Assembly (NCBI RefSeq): GCF_034929435.1
Contig: NZ_JAYFUM010000036.1
Coordinates: forward strand, 1-19,681
Source of the DNA: Arcicella rigui
GTDB lineage: Bacteria > Bacteroidota > Bacteroidia > Cytophagales > Spirosomataceae
Length of the DNA: 19,681 bases
Direction: 5' to 3'
The notes beneath the pieces are model-generated. The model made no database searches, had not been told where the DNA came from, and worked only from the letters and a program-made list of their open reading frames with translations. A program made the position numbers and the translations under genes. Of the stretch, positions 16,187-19,681 are shown piece after piece. Positions within the stretch are counted from its first letter, which is position 1. Each line of letters opens with the position of its first letter.

Positions 16187-16235
16187 CGAAAAATGCTTAT
16201 TACTTCCTAAGAAGTAGTAAGCATTTTTCGTTTAT
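16187..16235 (+). terminator. Terminator after clpP
   Basis: Bases 16187-16206 pair with 16211-16230 to make a 20-bp stem with a CTAA tetraloop; the only non-Watson-Crick pair is G-U type. The stem base is A-rich/T-rich and TTTAT follows. It separates clpP from clpX and could work on both strands. Confidence 0.82.
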
Positions 16236-16242
16236 AAATCCG

Positions 16243-16250
16243 TAATTTTG
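16243..16250 (+). promoter_or_regulatory. -7 promoter element (TAATTTTG) of clpX
   Basis: TAATTTTG fits the Bacteroidota -7 consensus, lies just after the clpP terminator and 43 bp before the clpX ATG, predicting a leader of about 36 nt. No clear -33 TTTG is seen; the position would overlap the terminator stem. Confidence 0.55.
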
Positions 16251-16292
16251 CCACAGAAAAAAAGAAGGCATAATTTGATTGAGCGTTAAGAT

Positions 16293-17555
16293 ATGAGACA
16301 ACAAGCCCATTGCGTCCTGTGCGGACGAAAACAAAATGAAGTACCTTTACTGATGGAAGGGATGGATGGACACGTGTGTAGCGAATGTGTAACACAGGCT
16401 TATCAAGTGGTTCAGCAAGAGTTAAATCCAGAGAAAAACAGAAAAAGTAAAAATACTAAAGCTTCTGCTCCGAGATTCAATTTGGTAAAACCAATTGAAA
16501 TGAAAAAGTATATAGACCAGTACGTGATTGGTCAGTATGAAGCCAAAAAACATCTTTGCGTAGCGGTTTATAACCATTACAAGCGTTTGATGCAGCATGA
16601 TGTGAAAACTAATTACAATGATATTCAGATTGAAAAATCAAATATCATCATGGTTGGCGAAACAGGTACAGGTAAAACTTATATGGCAAAAACCATTGCC
16701 AAAATGTTGGAAGTACCTTTTTGTATTGCCGATGCTACGGTAATTACTGAGGCTGGTTATGTGGGCGAAGACGTAGAAAGTATCCTTACTCGTTTGCTAC
16801 AAGCGGCTGATTATGATGTAGAAAAAGCTGAAATGGGCATTGTTTTTATTGATGAGATAGACAAAATTGCTCGTAAATCTGATAATCCTTCTATTACTCG
16901 TGATGTTTCGGGCGAAGGCGTTCAGCAAGCTTTATTGAAATTATTAGAAGGTGCGGTAGTGAATTGTCCGCCACAAGGTGGAAGAAAACACCCAGACCAA
17001 AAAATGATTGCCGTAAATACTGAAAATATTCTCTTTATTTGTGGCGGTGCATTCGACGGAATCAAACGTCATATTTCAAAACGTTTGAATACTCGTCCGA
17101 TTGGTTTTAGTTCAGATGATACTTTCTTAGAAATGTTTGATGAAGAGAACGTAATGAAATTTGTTACTTCTCAAGATTTAAAATCATTCGGATTAATTCC
17201 TGAATTATTAGGTCGTTTGCCAGTGGTTACTTACTTAGACCCACTCGACAACGAAACGCTTTTATCAATTCTGACAGAACCTAAAAATGCCATTACTAAA
17301 CAGTATCATAAATTGTTTGAAATGGAAGGTATCAATTTAGAATTTGAAAAGCCTGCCTTAGAGTATATCGTTAGTCAAGCGATGGAGTACAAACTGGGAG
17401 CAAGAGGTTTGCGTTCAATTTGTGAATCAATCATTACAGATGCTATGTTTGAACTTCCTTCACAGACAGACATTAAAGAATTTAAAGTAACTTTAGAGTA
17501 TGCTCGCCAGAAGTTTGAAAGAACTGTTTTTCATCAAATGAAAAAAGCGGCGTAG
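16293..17555 (+). CDS. clpX: Clp protease ATP-binding subunit ClpX
   Basis: ClpX is the AAA+ unfoldase that recognises tagged substrates and threads them into ClpP. The 420-residue product has all expected parts: an N-terminal zinc-binding domain with Cys7, Cys10, Cys29 and Cys32; Walker A GETGTGKT (122-129, Lys128); pore loop GYVGED (155-160); Walker B VFIDEID (184-190); RKH pore loop (231-233); the ClpP-docking IGF tripeptide (270-272); and sensor II GARGL (369-373, Arg371). It follows clpP by 144 bp but has its own terminator-promoter boundary, so the two may be expressed separately. A large heptad-repeat hairpin follows the stop. Confidence 0.97.
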   Translation: MRQQAHCVLCGRKQNEVPLLMEGMDGHVCSECVTQAYQVVQQELNPEKNRKSKNTKASAPRFNLVKPIEMKKYIDQYVIGQYEAKKHLCVAVYNHYKRLMQHDVKTNYNDIQIEKSNIIMVGETGTGKTYMAKTIAKMLEVPFCIADATVITEAGYVGEDVESILTRLLQAADYDVEKAEMGIVFIDEIDKIARKSDNPSITRDVSGEGVQQALLKLLEGAVVNCPPQGGRKHPDQKMIAVNTENILFICGGAFDGIKRHISKRLNTRPIGFSSDDTFLEMFDEENVMKFVTSQDLKSFGLIPELLGRLPVVTYLDPLDNETLLSILTEPKNAITKQYHKLFEMEGINLEFEKPALEYIVSQAMEYKLGARGLRSICESIITDAMFELPSQTDIKEFKVTLEYARQKFERTVFHQMKKAA

Positions 17556-17563
17556 AGATTTTT

Positions 17564-17676
17564 AGCTTTTAGCTATGAGCTTTGAGCAGTGAGCTATGAG
17601 CCTTTTTAATTCTAAAAGTTCAAAGCTCACTGCTCATAGCTGGTAGCTCACAGATCACAGCTCAAAGCTTACCGCT
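17564..17676. repeat. Large inverted heptad repeat, locus F, downstream of clpX
   Basis: The left arm has five 7-bp units from 17564: AGCTTTT, AGCTATG, AGCTTTG, AGCAGTG, AGCTATG. The right arm has eight from 17621: CAAAGCT, CACTGCT, CATAGCT, GGTAGCT, CACAGAT, CACAGCT, CAAAGCT, TACCGCT. Bases 17571-17598 pair with 17621-17648 at 24 of 28 positions, and the 22-nt loop can form an inner CTTTT/AAAAG stem. It starts nine bases after the clpX stop and may end that transcript, although no T tract follows. This is the clearest copy in the window. Confidence 0.8.
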
Positions 17677-17740
17677 ACCCCCTCGCAATTAAATCTATTT
17701 TTCTTCGTTATTTGTACTCACTAAATCTCATCCAACAAAT

Positions 17741-18301
17741 ATGCGTTTACTTAAACTATCTTTCGGACTTATCACAATTTTCTTGGCAGGAGTATCTTGT
17801 ACTTCTCACAAAGTACTTGTCTCTCAGAATGATGCCAATGTTTCAGTAAATTCTGAAACACCCATTGTTTCACAAGCCTCAAGCACTTCTTCGATGATAG
17901 AAGCAGCTCCTAAAGCATCTGTTCCAACGCTTTACGCTTCCACTACTGAAATCGCAAGCCTTGAAGAAACTGAAAACGAAGTAAAAAGCGAAATCAGAAC
18001 TGAGAAAGTTAAAGCAGCAATTGAAAAAATCAAGGCAGAAAAAAGCAATTTTAAAACGCTGGCGAGTACCCATAAAAGTAATTTTGTAGAGAAGCTAATC
18101 GTAAAAAAATTAGAGAAAAAAATGGCTAAAAAAGCCGCTCACCCTGTTGATTACCGCAACTGGAATACTTTCTTGAAAGCAGGTTTAATTCTTTTGGGTA
18201 TCGGTATCATCTTGGCTATCTTTGGTTTAGGCGGCGTAGGTGGCATTTCTGCATTTATTGGTTTATTGTTTGTAATTATTGGTCTATTGGCTGAAGTATA
18301 G
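17741..18301 (+). CDS. Predicted lipoprotein with C-terminal Gly-rich membrane hairpin, function unknown
   Basis: I do not recognise a named family for this 186-residue protein. It begins with a lipoprotein signal peptide (hydrophobic 5-19, lipobox AGVSC, Cys20). Residues 24-75 are Ser/Thr/Ala/Val-rich and probably disordered; 76-133 are strongly charged (Lys/Glu) and likely helical, possibly a coiled coil. Two closely spaced membrane helices end the protein (about 144-163 and 166-184) with the turn GLGGVGG; this Gly-rich hairpin type recurs at the end of small Bacteroidota envelope proteins. A lipid anchor plus membrane helices is an unusual combination. A weak inverted repeat (18303-18310 with 18356-18363, then five T) follows and may terminate transcription. 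Confidence 0.72.
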   Translation: MRLLKLSFGLITIFLAGVSCTSHKVLVSQNDANVSVNSETPIVSQASSTSSMIEAAPKASVPTLYASTTEIASLEETENEVKSEIRTEKVKAAIEKIKAEKSNFKTLASTHKSNFVEKLIVKKLEKKMAKKAAHPVDYRNWNTFLKAGLILLGIGIILAIFGLGGVGGISAFIGLLFVIIGLLAEV

Positions 18302-18394
18302 CCCGAATTTCTGCCATTCTTCATAATTTCTTTGTCGGATAAGAAAAAAAGTCCCAAATTCGGTTTTTATTGAAACCAATTATTCACGACCCCT

Positions 18395-19471
18395 ATGTCT
18401 ATTTTCGACAAAATGAAATATGTTTTCCGTGGCAAACAATCTGACGCTGAAAATCTCCCCATAGAAGTACCCCTCACAGAAGAAGTACTTCCTACTGAAA
18501 CGTTGGTGGAAGCCAATACACTTTTGCCAACGTTTTTTACTCCTCAAAATCAACAACCCGACTGGCTTATCAATGAAGATATTCTGCGAGATGAAGGCGT
18601 AATTTTCGGACTTTCTGGCTCAAATCCAGAAGAAAAAGTATCTATTATTCGTCATTATTTTTCGCAAGAAACGGCTGAAACTGATAAAGCGATTGCTCAA
18701 CAACAAGAAGAAATTGGGGAATTGAATTATTGGATTAATGAAAAAGAAAGTTTGGTAAAAGAAATTGAGCTGAATATTCAAACGCTCAAAAACCAAGAAT
18801 TTACCGAACAACATCATTTACTCAGAACCATCATTGGTTTATTATTGGCTACGGGCATTGCTGTTGGCAATTATTTCCTCATCCGTGAATCCCTTCAAGG
18901 ACAATTTCAAGAAAGTACATTCATTGCAATGGGCGTATTTTTGGCTGGGATGTTCAATCTTTTTGGTAGAATTTCTTTCCTACACGACGAAGAAAAAATC
19001 AGTACTTGGAAACGATTATTAGAAGAAATCGGAATGCCTTTGGCGGCTGCTTTTTTTGTTTTTGCTCAAATTTATACCGCAAAACCTCCCCTTCAAGCTT
19101 GGGCTTTGTTTGCCTTTATTTTCTTTTTATTTATGTTTTCTGGGAAATTATTATTGGGAAATCTAACGATTCTCAAAGATGATTTAAGTGTTTTTCAAAA
19201 GAGAAATCAACTCTACAAAGACAAAGTAAAAAAAGTAGAAGATTGGGAAAAACAAATTGAAAACCATAAAGCTGAAATCGAAAAATTCAGAATTAAGAAG
19301 CAAGGTATTTTACCCAAATTAACCAAGCTGAGTACTCAAAATATAAAACTCAAAGCACAAAGAGATATGCTTATCAAAGTATTTGAAAGTGAATATCATT
19401 TAGCCTTGAATTATAAAAATAGATTGAATAATAACCAAGTGAAGACTATTTTAGGAGAGGAAGAATTGTAG
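18395..19471 (+). CDS. Coiled-coil membrane protein, function unknown
   Basis: I cannot assign this 358-residue protein to a family. There is no signal peptide. Residues 1-60 are acidic and Pro-rich, probably disordered; 60-92 hold a compact segment (EDILRDEGVIFGLSGSNPEEK); 92-140 and 258-345 are long charged helices likely to form coiled coils. Between them are four predicted membrane helices at about 145-163, 175-193, 213-228 and 235-255. Even helix number puts both coiled-coil arms on the same, probably cytoplasmic, side, where they could pair. The layout suggests a scaffold or mechanosensing/organising protein but that is a guess. The start at 18395 is the first ATG in frame after a stop-rich spacer; the gene lies 93 bp after the lipoprotein gene on the same strand. 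Confidence 0.7.
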   Translation: MSIFDKMKYVFRGKQSDAENLPIEVPLTEEVLPTETLVEANTLLPTFFTPQNQQPDWLINEDILRDEGVIFGLSGSNPEEKVSIIRHYFSQETAETDKAIAQQQEEIGELNYWINEKESLVKEIELNIQTLKNQEFTEQHHLLRTIIGLLLATGIAVGNYFLIRESLQGQFQESTFIAMGVFLAGMFNLFGRISFLHDEEKISTWKRLLEEIGMPLAAAFFVFAQIYTAKPPLQAWALFAFIFFLFMFSGKLLLGNLTILKDDLSVFQKRNQLYKDKVKKVEDWEKQIENHKAEIEKFRIKKQGILPKLTKLSTQNIKLKAQRDMLIKVFESEYHLALNYKNRLNNNQVKTILGEEEL

Positions 19472-19526
19472 TCTGAGTTGTGAATGGTGAGCGGTCCGCC
19501 GCTGCGGTGAAGAATTGTGAATTAAA
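19471..19526. repeat. Heptad repeat, locus G, with GC-rich core
   Basis: From the last base of the stop codon the sequence can be read in 7-bp steps GTCTGAG, TTGTGAA, TGGTGAG, CGGTCCG, CCGCTGC, GGTGAAG, AATTGTG. The middle (19491-19507) is almost purely G+C, unlike its surroundings. TCTGAGTT at 19472-19479 is complementary to AACTCAGA at 19533-19540. Confidence 0.45.
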
Positions 19527-19587
19527 AGACTGAACTCAGAAGTGACGATTTAAGTACAAAAGGGCACCCTCCCTTTAGTTGTGTAAG

Positions 19588-19633
19588 TTTTGTTGGGGCT
19601 TTGATTTTTTAAAAAATCAAAGCCCCAACAAAA
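19588..19633. terminator. Perfect 46-bp palindrome, probable bidirectional terminator
   Basis: Bases 19588-19610 are perfectly complementary to 19611-19633 (23 bp, no unpaired centre). Each arm has a GC-rich middle (TTGGGGCTTTG) between T-rich flanks, and A/T runs lie on both sides, so it can act as an intrinsic terminator in either direction. With no loop bases the RNA would open a few central A-U pairs. A paired AAG/CTT extends the stem outward past a small bulge. Confidence 0.65.
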
Positions 19634-19681
19634 AACTTTAAATAACTTAGGAACAATAATTGTCATTTTTATGGATAAGTC

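Noticed and set aside
17621..17676. Possible CRISPR-like array
   Set aside because: Units are seven bases, contiguous, without spacers, and there are no cas genes.
18303..18368. Possible terminator after the lipoprotein gene
   Set aside because: Only 8 bp of stem around a 45-nt loop followed by five T; too weak to list as a feature on its own.

Overview
The window looks like a chromosomal piece of a Bacteroidota bacterium, most likely order Cytophagales (inferred from protein families, low G+C, TAnnTTTG promoter elements and near absence of Shine-Dalgarno sites). Family-typical signs are an omega-subunit protein of the Bacteroidota type, a DUF4835/PorD-like protein, an N-terminally extended NusB, a DUF1573 lipoprotein and a PVC-type cytochrome. 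No tRNA, rRNA, CRISPR array or recognisable defence system was seen.

Layout. 1-294: 3' end of an IS4-family transposase cut by the window edge. 330-3389 (-): a large secreted PVC-type dehydrogenase/HEAT/cytochrome c protein. 3390-3835: non-coding stretch with an inverted heptad repeat and the bamD promoter. 3836-7489 (+): bamD, rpoZ, coaBC and a DUF4835 gene, linking outer-membrane assembly, transcription, coenzyme A synthesis and probably type IX secretion. 7491-10131 (-): an ABC exporter half-transporter followed by a voltage-gated K+ channel. 10340-14076 (+): nusB, ytxH-like, DUF1573, yajC, ybbR-like and coaE, a tight housekeeping cluster. 14264-15176 (-): an XRE regulator followed by a DUF1905/YdeI-like gene. 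15435-17555 (+): clpP and clpX, the two halves of the ClpXP protease, separated by a strong terminator and a new promoter. 17741-19471 (+): two unrecognised genes, a lipoprotein with a Gly-rich membrane hairpin and a coiled-coil/four-helix membrane protein. 19588-19633: a perfect 46-bp palindrome, probably a terminator.

The most unusual signal is non-coding. At least seven loci carry degenerate repeats with a strict 7-bp period, often as two opposed arms forming a large imperfect hairpin, and at two loci the repeat starts inside the last codons of a gene and supplies its stop codon. The unit sequence differs between loci but the period does not. Most units contain stop trinucleotides, and because 7 is not a multiple of 3, a few tandem copies place stops in several frames. 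I do not recognise this as a named element.

Other points of interest are a nearly leaderless bamD promoter, an ABC ATPase with Asp at the catalytic Glu position, a CoaC domain with Asp and Ser at two positions occupied by catalytic Asn and Cys in E. coli, and a stem-loop just upstream of the ybbR-like gene.
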